Shown here in pieces: positions 1-7,368 of a stretch of DNA of 7,723 nucleotides. Source of the stretch: Synergistales bacterium (lineage in GTDB: Bacteria > Synergistota > Synergistia > Synergistales > Thermovirgaceae); assembly GCA_018434645.1 (NCBI GenBank), contig JAHDOX010000126.1, positions 1 through 7,723 of the forward strand, given 5' to 3'. Each line of letters opens with the position of its first letter. Position 1 is the stretch's first letter. Made by a program: the position numbers and the translations under genes. The notes under the pieces are model-generated. The model was not told the DNA's origin. It was given only the letters and a program-made list of their open reading frames with translations, and made no database searches.

Positions 1-23
1 AGCATCCTTGAGGAAATGGTGCG

Positions 24-52
24 TTGACGGGCTTTTTCTTGACCCTTAAGAT
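24..52 (+). promoter_or_regulatory. Putative sigma70-type promoter for the EF-G-like gene
   Basis: A -35-like hexamer TTGACG (24-29) is followed, after a 17-base spacer, by a -10-like hexamer TAAGAT (47-52, four of six consensus positions). Transcription would start near base 59-60 and give a leader of about 60 bases ahead of the ribosome binding site. A second TTGACC at 39-44 has no matching -10 at normal spacing. I see no operator, riboswitch or leader hairpin in the rest of bases 1-122. The call rests on consensus matching alone. Confidence 0.45.
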
Positions 53-122
53 AAAGCGTACGCAGTTTTGTTGGGGAGAGTTGGGAAAAAACAGGATTTA
101 CCTATAGAGGAGGGTATATTAT

Positions 123-2207
123 ATGGCGACGCGGACACCGGAAAACATCAGGACTGTGGCTCTCGTAGGGCATGGAGGATCGGGCAAGACTACGCTTATG
201 GAGGCCATTGCCTTTGACCTGGGCCTTACCACACGTCTTGGAAGCGTTGAAGACAAAAACACGCTGAGCGACTTCAGTGCTGAAGAACAGAAGCGACAGA
301 TCTCGATCAATACTTCCGTTTTTTCCGTGGAGCACAACGGAAAAGACCTGCACATCCTCGATTGCCCGGGTTACGCGGATTTCGTAGGTGACCTGCGGTC
401 GGCGATGAGGGTTACCGACAGTGCTGTTTTCGTCGTAAGCGGGGTCCACGGCGTGGAGGTCCAGACCGAAAAAGCCTGGGAATTCGCGGAAGACCTTGGA
501 CTGGCCTCTGTTTTTTACATCAGCAAGATGGAGCGCGAGAACGCGGATTTTCAAAAGACATTGGAGACAATAAAAAACTACCTGTCCGAAAAGGCTGTTC
601 CTTTCTTTTTCCCCATAGGCAGCGAAGCTTCTTTCAAGGGTGTCGTTGATCTTCTCAGAAAAAAGGCTTATGTCTACAAGGGAGACGGCAGCAAGGAATT
701 TTACGAAACGGATGTCCCCGAAGAAATGGAAAGTGCCGTCGACGCGGCCAGGGAAGAGCTTATGGAGAAAATAGTCGAATCCGACGACGAGCTCATGATG
801 CGCTACCTGGAAGGAGAGGAAATCCAGCTGGATGAAATCCTTCCTGCCTTGAGGAAGGCAGTCAGGGAGAGGAACCTTTTCCCTGTTCTTCCGGGCTCCA
901 GTTCCGCCAACATAGGAGTAATGCAGTTACTGGATACAATTGTTGATGTTTGTCCGACGCCGGCAGATATGCCGCCGAGAAAAGCGGTTTCCGGGGAAGG
1001 AGAGATCTCCGTAGAGCCTGATGCCGACGGCCCCTTCAGAGCCTTGTGTTTCAAAATCATGGTCGATCCTTATGTCGGGAAGTTGTCGTTTTTAAGGGTC
1101 TTTTCCGGCTCCCTAGCCAGCGATAGTCCTATATATAACGTGAACAAGCAGGAAGAGGAGCGTATAAGCGCCTTCAAGTTCATGAGAGGGAAAGAAGGCA
1201 ACGACGTCAAGGAGATCGTTACCGGTGATATAGTAGCCATACCCAAACTTCACAGCACCGCCGTAGGCGATACCTTGGGTACGAAGGGAGAAAAGGCGGA
1301 ATTTCCTCCAATACGTTTCCCGAAACCTGTCTATAGTGTCGCCGTCATTCCAAAAAGCAGAAACGACGAAGACAAGCTTGCAACGGCGCTCGGAAAGATG
1401 CTCGAAGAGGACCCCACACTCCATTTCGAGAAGAACCCCGAAACACTGGACAGCGTGTTGTCGGGAATGGGGGACTTGCACATCGATATATTGCTTTCAA
1501 AGATAAAAGAACGCTACGGGGTAGATCTTGACACCAGGACGCCGAAAGTTCCCTACAGGGAGACCATAAAGAAATCTGCGAAGGCGCAAGGTAAATACAA
1601 GAAACAGACAGGAGGCAGAGGGCAGTACGGGGACGTACACATAGAATTCCAGCCCCTGCCCAGGGGAGAAGGTTTCCAGTTTGAAGACAAGATCGTCGGG
1701 GGCGCTGTACCTAAGTCCTATATTCCTGCCGTTGAAAAAGGGCTCAAAGAAGCTATTCAGAAGGGTGTACTCGCCGGATTTCCTACGGTGGACCTGAAGG
1801 CGATACTGTTTTTTGGATCCTATCATGACGTCGACTCTTCGGAAATGGCTTTCAAAATAGCGGCCTCGATGGCCTTCAAGAAGGGAGTCACCGAGGCTTC
1901 TCCCGTTTTGCTTGAACCGATCATGAACGTGGAAGTGGTGGTTCCGGAAGAATATCTCGGCGACGTAATGGGAGATTTCAATGGAAGGCGCGGGAAAATA
2001 ATGGGTATAGACAGCCGCGGTCACCTGCAGGTGGTCAAGGCGCAGGTCCCCCTGGCGGAAATGTTCAGGTACGCCATTATTCTGCGTTCCATGACGTCCG
2101 GGAGAGGAAATTTCACAATGGAATTTTCCCACTACGAAGAGGTGCCTCAAGACATCGCGAAGAAGATCATAGCCCAGGCGGAGGCTGAAGCAGAGGAAGA
2201 GAAATAA
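123..2207 (+). CDS. fusA: Elongation factor G-like GTPase (EF-G paralogue, EF-G2 type)
   Basis: This is a complete translational GTPase of 694 residues, close to the usual EF-G length (about 700). The start is set by GAGGAGGG at 107-114, eight bases before the ATG. The G domain has P-loop GHGGSGKT (16-23), where canonical EF-G has GHIDAGKT, and DCPG (80-83) as G3. The G4 position reads SKME (134-137) instead of NKxD, and switch I reads RQISI (58-62) instead of RGITI. Domain II spans roughly 300-390 and domain III about 400-475. Domain IV (about 477-600) keeps EF-G hallmarks: GGRGQYGDVHIEF, GGAVPKSYIPAVEKG and SYHDVDSSEMAFKIAASMAF. Domain V starts near LLEPIMNVEVVVPEEYLGDV. The intact domain IV argues for ribosome binding and translocation-type activity rather than a tetracycline-protection role. 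The gene is monocistronic here, not in an rpsL-rpsG-fusA-tuf cluster, so it is probably a second EF-G copy. Whether it replaces or supplements the main EF-G cannot be told. Confidence 0.93.
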   Translation: MATRTPENIRTVALVGHGGSGKTTLMEAIAFDLGLTTRLGSVEDKNTLSDFSAEEQKRQISINTSVFSVEHNGKDLHILDCPGYADFVGDLRSAMRVTDSAVFVVSGVHGVEVQTEKAWEFAEDLGLASVFYISKMERENADFQKTLETIKNYLSEKAVPFFFPIGSEASFKGVVDLLRKKAYVYKGDGSKEFYETDVPEEMESAVDAAREELMEKIVESDDELMMRYLEGEEIQLDEILPALRKAVRERNLFPVLPGSSSANIGVMQLLDTIVDVCPTPADMPPRKAVSGEGEISVEPDADGPFRALCFKIMVDPYVGKLSFLRVFSGSLASDSPIYNVNKQEEERISAFKFMRGKEGNDVKEIVTGDIVAIPKLHSTAVGDTLGTKGEKAEFPPIRFPKPVYSVAVIPKSRNDEDKLATALGKMLEEDPTLHFEKNPETLDSVLSGMGDLHIDILLSKIKERYGVDLDTRTPKVPYRETIKKSAKAQGKYKKQTGGRGQYGDVHIEFQPLPRGEGFQFEDKIVGGAVPKSYIPAVEKGLKEAIQKGVLAGFPTVDLKAILFFGSYHDVDSSEMAFKIAASMAFKKGVTEASPVLLEPIMNVEVVVPEEYLGDVMGDFNGRRGKIMGIDSRGHLQVVKAQVPLAEMFRYAIILRSMTSGRGNFTMEFSHYEEVPQDIAKKIIAQAEAEAEEEK

Positions 2208-2235
2208 CCTGATTCAAAAAAGGATCTGAAAAGGT

Positions 2236-2277
2236 AAAAAAAGCCGGACCATCTCTTGTCGTGGTCCGGCTTTTTTT
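2236..2277. terminator. Bidirectional rho-independent terminator between convergent genes
   Basis: A perfect stem GCCGGACC (2243-2250) / GGTCCGGC (2263-2270), extendable by an A-T pair, encloses a loop of about 10 bases. It is flanked by seven A (2236-2242) and seven T (2271-2277), so the A/T runs can extend the stem and each transcript direction ends in a U tract. It lies 28 bases past the EF-G-like stop on the + strand and 18 bases past the focA-type stop on the - strand, so it can end both convergent transcripts. Confidence 0.93.
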
Positions 2278-2295
2278 ACGATTTTCCGTTGGATC

Positions 2296-3126
2296 CTAAA
2301 GCTCTTTCGTTTCAAGGTTATTGCGGAAGACAAGGAAATAGAAGACGGCTACAAAAAGGATCCCTCCTGCCATGTTCCCCAACGTTACCGGAACGAGGTT
2401 ACGGAAAAAGCCTCCGACATCCAAGGCTGCCAGGCGCTCCGGCGTTATTCCCGAAGCTGAAACGACTGCTTCGTTGCCTTTCAGAAACAGGCCCAGGCTC
2501 ATGAAGTACATATTTGCGATGCTGTGTTCGAATCCCGAGGCCACGAAAGTCATTATAGGGAAAAAGATGGCGAAGATTTTCCCCACGATATCGGTAGCCG
2601 CCATGCTCATCCATACAGCGAGAACCACGACCCAATTGCATAAAACGCCCCTGAAGAAGGCCTGTACAACAGGAAGAGACATTTTGCCTGCTGCTATCCC
2701 TATGGCATTGGCTCCTACAGGTCCATTACATAAGCCCGAAAGAAAGATCAAAAAGGCTACAAGAATGCTGCCAAGAAAATTTCCTATATAGACCCAGAAC
2801 CAGTTGCGCGCCACGCCTGAAAAAGGTTGACATCCGGCAAAAGTGCCTAGCGGCATCAGGCAATTGCCTGTAAAAAGTTCTGCGCCGCCTATCACAACCA
2901 TCATCAGGCCTACGGAAAATACGGCTCCTCCCAGTAATCTGGATATTCCGACTCCAACGTAACGGGCGGAGTCCTGGGTTACTATAGTATACAAAAAACC
3001 ACCGAACGCAATGTACGCTCCCGCCAGGATGCCCAGAACAAGCATCTGATGGACGCTCCATCTGCTTTTGGCCAGCGCCGAGGCGCAGGCACCTTTTGCA
3101 ATCTCCAGCGGTGTCTTGTAATTCAT
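2296..3126 (-). CDS. focA: Formate/nitrite transporter family channel (FocA type)
   Basis: This 276-residue protein is an integral inner-membrane channel of the formate/nitrite transporter (FNT) family, of usual family length. About six hydrophobic segments are visible near residues 27-49, 62-84, 108-132, 152-178, 182-210 and 243-267. FNT landmarks are GGAELFTGN (80-88), with Thr86 matching the pore-gating loop threonine of E. coli FocA, CNWVVVLA (163-170), and FEHSIANMYF (199-208), whose His201 matches the conserved central pore histidine. GNMAGG (250-255) sits in the last helix. Family members carry formate, nitrite, hydrosulfide or lactate; the adjacent formate dehydrogenase makes formate by far the likeliest substrate, for uptake, export or both. 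It lies downstream of the dehydrogenase on the same strand, but a hairpin terminator intervenes, so it may be transcribed separately or by partial read-through. No convincing promoter of its own is visible in the short gap. The start has a G-rich Shine-Dalgarno six bases upstream. Confidence 0.95.
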   Translation of the reverse strand: MNYKTPLEIAKGACASALAKSRWSVHQMLVLGILAGAYIAFGGFLYTIVTQDSARYVGVGISRLLGGAVFSVGLMMVVIGGAELFTGNCLMPLGTFAGCQPFSGVARNWFWVYIGNFLGSILVAFLIFLSGLCNGPVGANAIGIAAGKMSLPVVQAFFRGVLCNWVVVLAVWMSMAATDIVGKIFAIFFPIMTFVASGFEHSIANMYFMSLGLFLKGNEAVVSASGITPERLAALDVGGFFRNLVPVTLGNMAGGILFVAVFYFLVFRNNLETKEL

Positions 3127-3132
3127 GAATAA

Positions 3133-3141
3133 CTCCCCCCC
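3133..3141 (-). promoter_or_regulatory. Unusual G-run ribosome binding site of the focA-type gene
   Basis: In the sense direction the leader reads seven G, then AG, then six bases (TTATTC) to the ATG at 3126. The end of the G run plus AG (GGGAG) would be the Shine-Dalgarno. It is preceded by CCC, so part of the G run could fold back and weaken ribosome access. The exact functional core is uncertain. Confidence 0.5.
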
Positions 3142-3165
3142 GGGAATTTATTCTGTATTCTCATT

Positions 3166-3208
3166 GAAAAAGAAGGGGAAACCATGGGAGAAATTCCGAG
3201 GTTTCCCC
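3166..3208 (-). terminator. Rho-independent terminator after the formate dehydrogenase gene
   Basis: On the - strand a perfect nine-base stem GGGGAAACC (3208-3200) / GGTTTCCCC (3183-3175) closes a 16-base loop that has a little further internal pairing. It is followed at once by TTCTTTTTC (3174-3166). It begins 39 bases past the formate dehydrogenase stop codon and lies 40 bases before the focA-type start. This is the expected end, or attenuation point, of the dehydrogenase operon transcript. The interrupted U tract leaves room for read-through into focA. Confidence 0.82.
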
Positions 3209-3247
3209 GAATATGTAACCTTTTGTCGACCTTGGTGACCGAGCAAT

Positions 3248-6200
3248 CTAGCTTTTTTCTACCTTCACGGCGTTGATTTTGTAAGCCGGCGTTCCAGTCT
3301 CTTCGTCAAAAACCGAAGCTGTCAGGGCGTTGGCTGGCTGTTCCCCGAAATGGAAGGGCAGAAACACCATCGACGACGGAACCCTGTCTGTTATAATTGC
3401 GCGCCCTTCTACAACACCGCGCTTGGACCTTACTCTTACCTTGTCTCCGTTTTTAATCTGGAGTCTTTCGGCGTCAGCAGGGTTGATCTCCACGTATAGC
3501 GAGCCTATGTATTCCCCCGACGGAGAGCGACGGGTCATGGTTCCCGTGTGGAAATGGTACAGGCTCCTTCCAATGGTCGCAATAAAGGGATATTCTGCAT
3601 CGGGTTCCTCGTGAGGTTTTTGCCAGTCGCAAGGGGCGAAACGGGCTTTACCGTGGGGAAACTCCCTTGTGTAAAGGATGGGAGTCCCTGGGTGCTTTTC
3701 GTCAGGACATGGCCACATAAGGGGTCCTTCCTCGAGACGCTCATAAGTAATGCCGCCATATTGCGGAACGAATCGGCGTATTTCCTCCATGACCGTTCTC
3801 GGGGAGTCGTAATTCCATGATGCACCACATGCCTTTGCGATCTCGGTGATAATCCACCAGTCGGGTTTCGCCTCGCCGGGAGACTCCACGGCTTTTCTGA
3901 TTCTCTGCACGGCACGGCTCGTATTGGTGAAAGTACCTTCCCTTTCTGCCCAGCTGGCGGCGGGGAGAACAACGTCGGCAAACCTGGCTGTCTCGGTCAG
4001 GAAAAGGTCCTGGACGACCAGAAAATCGAGGTTTTCAAGTGCTTCGCGTTGTCTGTTGGTGTCAGGATCGCTGACCATGGGGTTTTCTCCCATTATGTAA
4101 AGGCCCTTCAGGCTCCCATCCAGAGCGGCTTCAATCATTTTGACCATGCTTTTGCCCGGATTCGGTGGGAGTTCGCCCCCCCAAACCTCCTTGACCCTTG
4201 CCTGGGCCTTTTCTCTTTCTGATGAAATATTGATGTAGCCGGGAAGTATCTCGGGCATGCAGCCTACGTCGCACGCGCCCTGTACGTTGTTATGCCCCCT
4301 TAGCGGATTGATGCCGGTGCCCCGGCGCCCGAGCATACCGCACAAAAGCGCCAGGTTGGCCAGGGCCCTTACGTTGTTGGTCCCGTACTTGTGCTGGGTT
4401 ATGCCCATGGAATAAAAGATTGCGGAATTGGGACCCTTGGCGTAAAGGCGTGCTGCGTCGCGAAGGGTATCCCCATCAATTCCCGTGATGTCGGCCACTT
4501 TTCCCGGCGTGTAGGAAGCGACGGTTTTCTTGAGGTCCTCGAATCCGTCGACGTGTTTTCCGACGAATTCGTCGTCGTAGAGACCTTCTTCGATGATTAT
4601 GTTCATCATACCGTTCAAAAGGGCCACGTCACTTCCACTATTGTGCCTGATGGGGACGTCCGCGTATTGTTTCAGTTCGATCTCCCTTGGATCGCAGACT
4701 ATAAGCGAAACTTCACCCTTGAGTTTCCTTTCTTTTATCCAGGTAGCCAGAACCGGGTGGTTTTCGGTCGTATTGGAACCTATGATCATTATCACGTCGG
4801 CATGCTTGATGGACTCGAAATCATTTGTCATGGCCGCGCTACCCAGGGTTTCCCCCAGCCCTTTGATTGTCGGCGAATGACAAAGCCGTGCGCAGTGGTC
4901 TATGTTGTTGGTTCCTATTACCTCCCGTGCAAGCCTCTGCATCAGGTAGTTTTCCTCGTTGGTGCATTTGGCCGAGGAGATAAAACCAAGAGCATCCGGA
5001 CCGTTTTTATCTTTTATTTCCAGCAGTTTTCTTGAAACCTTATCAAGGGCTTCTTCCCAGGTCGCTTTACGGAAATCTTCGCCTTCTTTAATCAGGGGTG
5101 TGGTCAGTCTGTCCTTGTGGTGGACGAAGTGCCATCCGAACCGCCCCTTTACACAGATACGGCCTTTGTTGAGGGATGTTTCGTTGTCGAAGTCAGTGGT
5201 GACGTTATCTATTCGTCCTTTCTTCGTGTCCACATGGACCAAGATTTCGCACCCGACGGCACAGTATGGACAAATGGTCTTGACTGTTTTGGTAAACTCC
5301 GGTCTGGTGATCCCGTGCTGCGTCCTTTCCGTCAAGGCGCCTGTGGGGCACATCTGTACGCAAAGGCCGCAGTTGACGCAGTCCGATTCGTCGATCCCGC
5401 GGGAAATACCGGGGCCAACGAAGGTTTCTATGCCACGTTTCTGGAAATCGATGGCGTGGTACAAGGCATGTTCGTCGCATACCCTTACGCACACGCCGCA
5501 CAGGACGCACTTGTCCATGTTTCTGACATAAAAGGGATTTTCCTCTTCGGGCCTGTCTGGTCGGGCGTAGAATTCCTTGGGGAACTTATCCGGAGAAGCC
5601 TCATATTCCACTCCGTAAGCCCTGAGTTTGCATTCGTAAATGTCGGGGCATCCGCACTTCATGCACCGGCTTCCGTCTTTTCTTACCTGGTCCTCGCTCA
5701 GACTCAGATTGAATTCTTCGAAAGGTTTCTCGAGTCTTTTGGCTGCATCAAGTATACAGGGCTTTTCCCGCGGCTGTTTTTCCTGGTCCATAAAGTCTTC
5801 GGGGCCCAGGTCGTCGCGTACTACATCGCATTCGAAAGGTCGGTGAGGGATGCCCTCGCTGATATAATGGTGGACCGATTCGGCCGTCCAGTGACCCGCC
5901 CCGATCGCGGCAATGGCGATATCTGGTCCCGTTTTCTGGTCTCCACAGACGAAGACACCCTCGATGGGCGTAGCAAAGTGGTCGTTGACGACGATACGCT
6001 TCCCGTCGTGAATGTTTTCCGGCAGAGATGAAAGGTCGGACCTTTGTCCTATCGCCGCAATAACGGTCTGAACGTCGAGGGTAAAAGTCTCTCCCGTAGG
6101 GATTGGTTTTCTCCTCCCCGAGGCATCGGGTTCTCCGAGAATCATCTTTTCGCAGACTATTCTTTCAACCTTGCCCGTGCCCTCGATGGCTTTGGGAGCT

Positions 6201-7351
6201 GCAAGGAAAATAAACTCCACGCCCTCTTCGATGGCTTCCTCGATCTCAACGTCTTCGGCGGGCATTTCTTCCCGGCTGCGCCTGTAAATCACGGAAACCT
6301 TCTCGGCGCCAAGACGCAAAGCGGACCGTGCGGCATCCATCGCGGTATTGCCTCCGCCTATGACAGCCACGTGTTTGCCTACGTAAACATCTTGACCGGT
6401 GTTTGCCTTGTAAAGGAATTCGATGCCCGCCTGAACGCCTTCAAGATCCTCCCCTAAAACGCGCAATGGCATGGATGTCCAGCAGCCCATCGCTAGGACG
6501 ACGGCATCGTTTTCTTTTTTGAGCAAATCGAGGGTTATATCCCTGCCCAACGTAGTGTTAAGCCTGACGTTGATCCCGTGGTCGACAAGCCATTGCACCT
6601 CCCTGTCAAGCACCGGCTGTGGAAGCCTGTAATCTGGAATGCCGTAGCGCATCATGCCGCCCAGCTTGCCTTCTTTTTCGTACAGGGTAACGTCGTATCC
6701 CTTGAGGCGCAGAAAATATGCAACGGAAAGTCCTGCAGGTCCACCTCCTACGATCGCAACTTTTTTGCCGTTTTCCCTGATTTGCGGAATTTCGCCCAGT
6801 TCGTCCTGAGAAATGGCCCAATCACCGATAAACCTTTTGATCTCCCTTATGGATACGGCCTCATCGTCTACGAAATTCCGCCTGCATTTTTCCTCGCATG
6901 GAGCGGGGCAGACACGGCCGATGCTTGCCGGCATGGTTATATTCTGATGAAGGATGTCCTGGGCGGCTTTGTAGTTGCCTTCCGCGGCCAGATTGACATA
7001 ACCCTTTACGTCTCCCCTCGCCGGGCAGGCAAGCTGGCAGGGGGGTCTGCAGTCGCCGACGTGGTCGGAGAGGAGTAATTCGAGGGCGAGTTTTCTTGCA
7101 CCGATGATTCTTTCGGTATGGGTCTCGATCTCCATGCCGTCTTGCACCGGCATGGAGCAGGCCCGTACAAGGCTTTTCGCCCCTTTTACGTCCACAAGAC
7201 AAAGGGAGCATCCTCCATGGAGCGAAAGGTTAGGGTTGTAGCACAAGGTGGGTATATCAACCCCTGCTTCCTCGCAAAGTTTCAGGATCATTTGTCCCGG
7301 TTGAGCTTTAACCTCTTTGCCGTTCAGGGTGACCGTGAATGTTTGTTCCAT
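3248..7351 (-). CDS. fdhF: Formate dehydrogenase alpha subunit fused to NuoG-like and GltD/NfnB-like modules
   Basis: This 1367-residue cytoplasmic protein (no signal peptide seen) should catalyse formate oxidation or CO2 reduction. Domains in order: NuoG/HydA-type [2Fe-2S] ferredoxin (1-80; Cys37, 48, 51, 65); GltD/NfnB-like flavoprotein (about 100-505) with Cys101/105/109 and Cys148/152/156, an FAD Rossmann motif GGGPAG (202-207), a second nucleotide fold GGGNTAMD (332-339) ending in YRR (356-358) as in NADP(H)-binding relatives, and a C-terminal FAD segment GVFVCGD (465-471); a Cys563/566/568/574 cluster; two [4Fe-4S] ferredoxin motifs (Cys615-625, Cys658-668); then the Mo/W-bisMGD domain with [4Fe-4S] cysteines 694/697/701/733, Lys736, active-site Cys824-His825 in place of E. 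coli FdhH Sec140-His141, and the conserved arginine in RGHNNVQGACD (Arg1018). The C-terminal pterin-binding domain runs from about 1253. E. coli FdhF has about 715 residues; the excess is the N-terminal electron-transfer modules. The start has AAGGAGGT overlapping the upstream stop. It is cotranscribed with the NuoF-like gene. Physiological direction and cofactor are inferred. Confidence 0.93.
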   Translation of the reverse strand: MEQTFTVTLNGKEVKAQPGQMILKLCEEAGVDIPTLCYNPNLSLHGGCSLCLVDVKGAKSLVRACSMPVQDGMEIETHTERIIGARKLALELLLSDHVGDCRPPCQLACPARGDVKGYVNLAAEGNYKAAQDILHQNITMPASIGRVCPAPCEEKCRRNFVDDEAVSIREIKRFIGDWAISQDELGEIPQIRENGKKVAIVGGGPAGLSVAYFLRLKGYDVTLYEKEGKLGGMMRYGIPDYRLPQPVLDREVQWLVDHGINVRLNTTLGRDITLDLLKKENDAVVLAMGCWTSMPLRVLGEDLEGVQAGIEFLYKANTGQDVYVGKHVAVIGGGNTAMDAARSALRLGAEKVSVIYRRSREEMPAEDVEIEEAIEEGVEFIFLAAPKAIEGTGKVERIVCEKMILGEPDASGRRKPIPTGETFTLDVQTVIAAIGQRSDLSSLPENIHDGKRIVVNDHFATPIEGVFVCGDQKTGPDIAIAAIGAGHWTAESVHHYISEGIPHRPFECDVVRDDLGPEDFMDQEKQPREKPCILDAAKRLEKPFEEFNLSLSEDQVRKDGSRCMKCGCPDIYECKLRAYGVEYEASPDKFPKEFYARPDRPEEENPFYVRNMDKCVLCGVCVRVCDEHALYHAIDFQKRGIETFVGPGISRGIDESDCVNCGLCVQMCPTGALTERTQHGITRPEFTKTVKTICPYCAVGCEILVHVDTKKGRIDNVTTDFDNETSLNKGRICVKGRFGWHFVHHKDRLTTPLIKEGEDFRKATWEEALDKVSRKLLEIKDKNGPDALGFISSAKCTNEENYLMQRLAREVIGTNNIDHCARLCHSPTIKGLGETLGSAAMTNDFESIKHADVIMIIGSNTTENHPVLATWIKERKLKGEVSLIVCDPREIELKQYADVPIRHNSGSDVALLNGMMNIIIEEGLYDDEFVGKHVDGFEDLKKTVASYTPGKVADITGIDGDTLRDAARLYAKGPNSAIFYSMGITQHKYGTNNVRALANLALLCGMLGRRGTGINPLRGHNNVQGACDVGCMPEILPGYINISSEREKAQARVKEVWGGELPPNPGKSMVKMIEAALDGSLKGLYIMGENPMVSDPDTNRQREALENLDFLVVQDLFLTETARFADVVLPAASWAEREGTFTNTSRAVQRIRKAVESPGEAKPDWWIITEIAKACGASWNYDSPRTVMEEIRRFVPQYGGITYERLEEGPLMWPCPDEKHPGTPILYTREFPHGKARFAPCDWQKPHEEPDAEYPFIATIGRSLYHFHTGTMTRRSPSGEYIGSLYVEINPADAERLQIKNGDKVRVRSKRGVVEGRAIITDRVPSSMVFLPFHFGEQPANALTASVFDEETGTPAYKINAVKVEKS

Positions 7352-7360
7352 AATCGATGG

Positions 7361-7368
7361 ACCTCCTT
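7361..7368 (-). promoter_or_regulatory. Strong ribosome binding site of the formate dehydrogenase gene
   Basis: The sense-strand sequence AAGGAGGT is a near-perfect Shine-Dalgarno nine bases before the ATG at 7351. Its first two A residues are the last two bases of the TAA stop (7369-7367) of the upstream NuoF-like gene. It fixes the start of the 1367-residue protein and points to tight translational linkage in one operon. Confidence 0.85.

Noticed and set aside
1..27. Possible C-terminal end of an upstream + strand gene (SILEEMVR then TGA)
   Set aside because: Eight codons are too few to support a gene, and the other + frames also close quickly. It could be real but cannot be shown from this window.
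81..108. Alternative promoter TTGGGA, 16 bases, TATAGA ahead of the EF-G-like gene
   Set aside because: Its -10 overlaps the Shine-Dalgarno (107-114), so transcripts would start too late to include a usable ribosome binding site. The 24-52 promoter fits better.
1497..2150. 217-codon open frame on the - strand opposite the EF-G-like gene
   Set aside because: It is a shadow of EF-G domains IV and V, with no recognisable motif and no initiation signal.
2372..2791. 139-codon open frame on the + strand opposite the focA-type gene
   Set aside because: It is a low-complexity, basic translation antisense to conserved membrane segments, and it lies just after the bidirectional terminator.
3209..3247. 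Imperfect repeat GTAACC / GGTGAC just after the formate dehydrogenase stop
   Set aside because: It pairs at only five of six positions with a long loop, so it is not distinguishable from chance.
4391..5035. 214-codon open frame on the + strand opposite the Mo/W domain
   Set aside because: It is antisense to conserved catalytic sequence and shows no domain of its own.
5117..6031. 304-codon open frame on the + strand inside the formate dehydrogenase gene
   Set aside because: It is fully antisense to the iron-sulfur and GltD-like region of a gene with clear family motifs. Its translation shows no recognisable domain, and I see no ribosome binding site.
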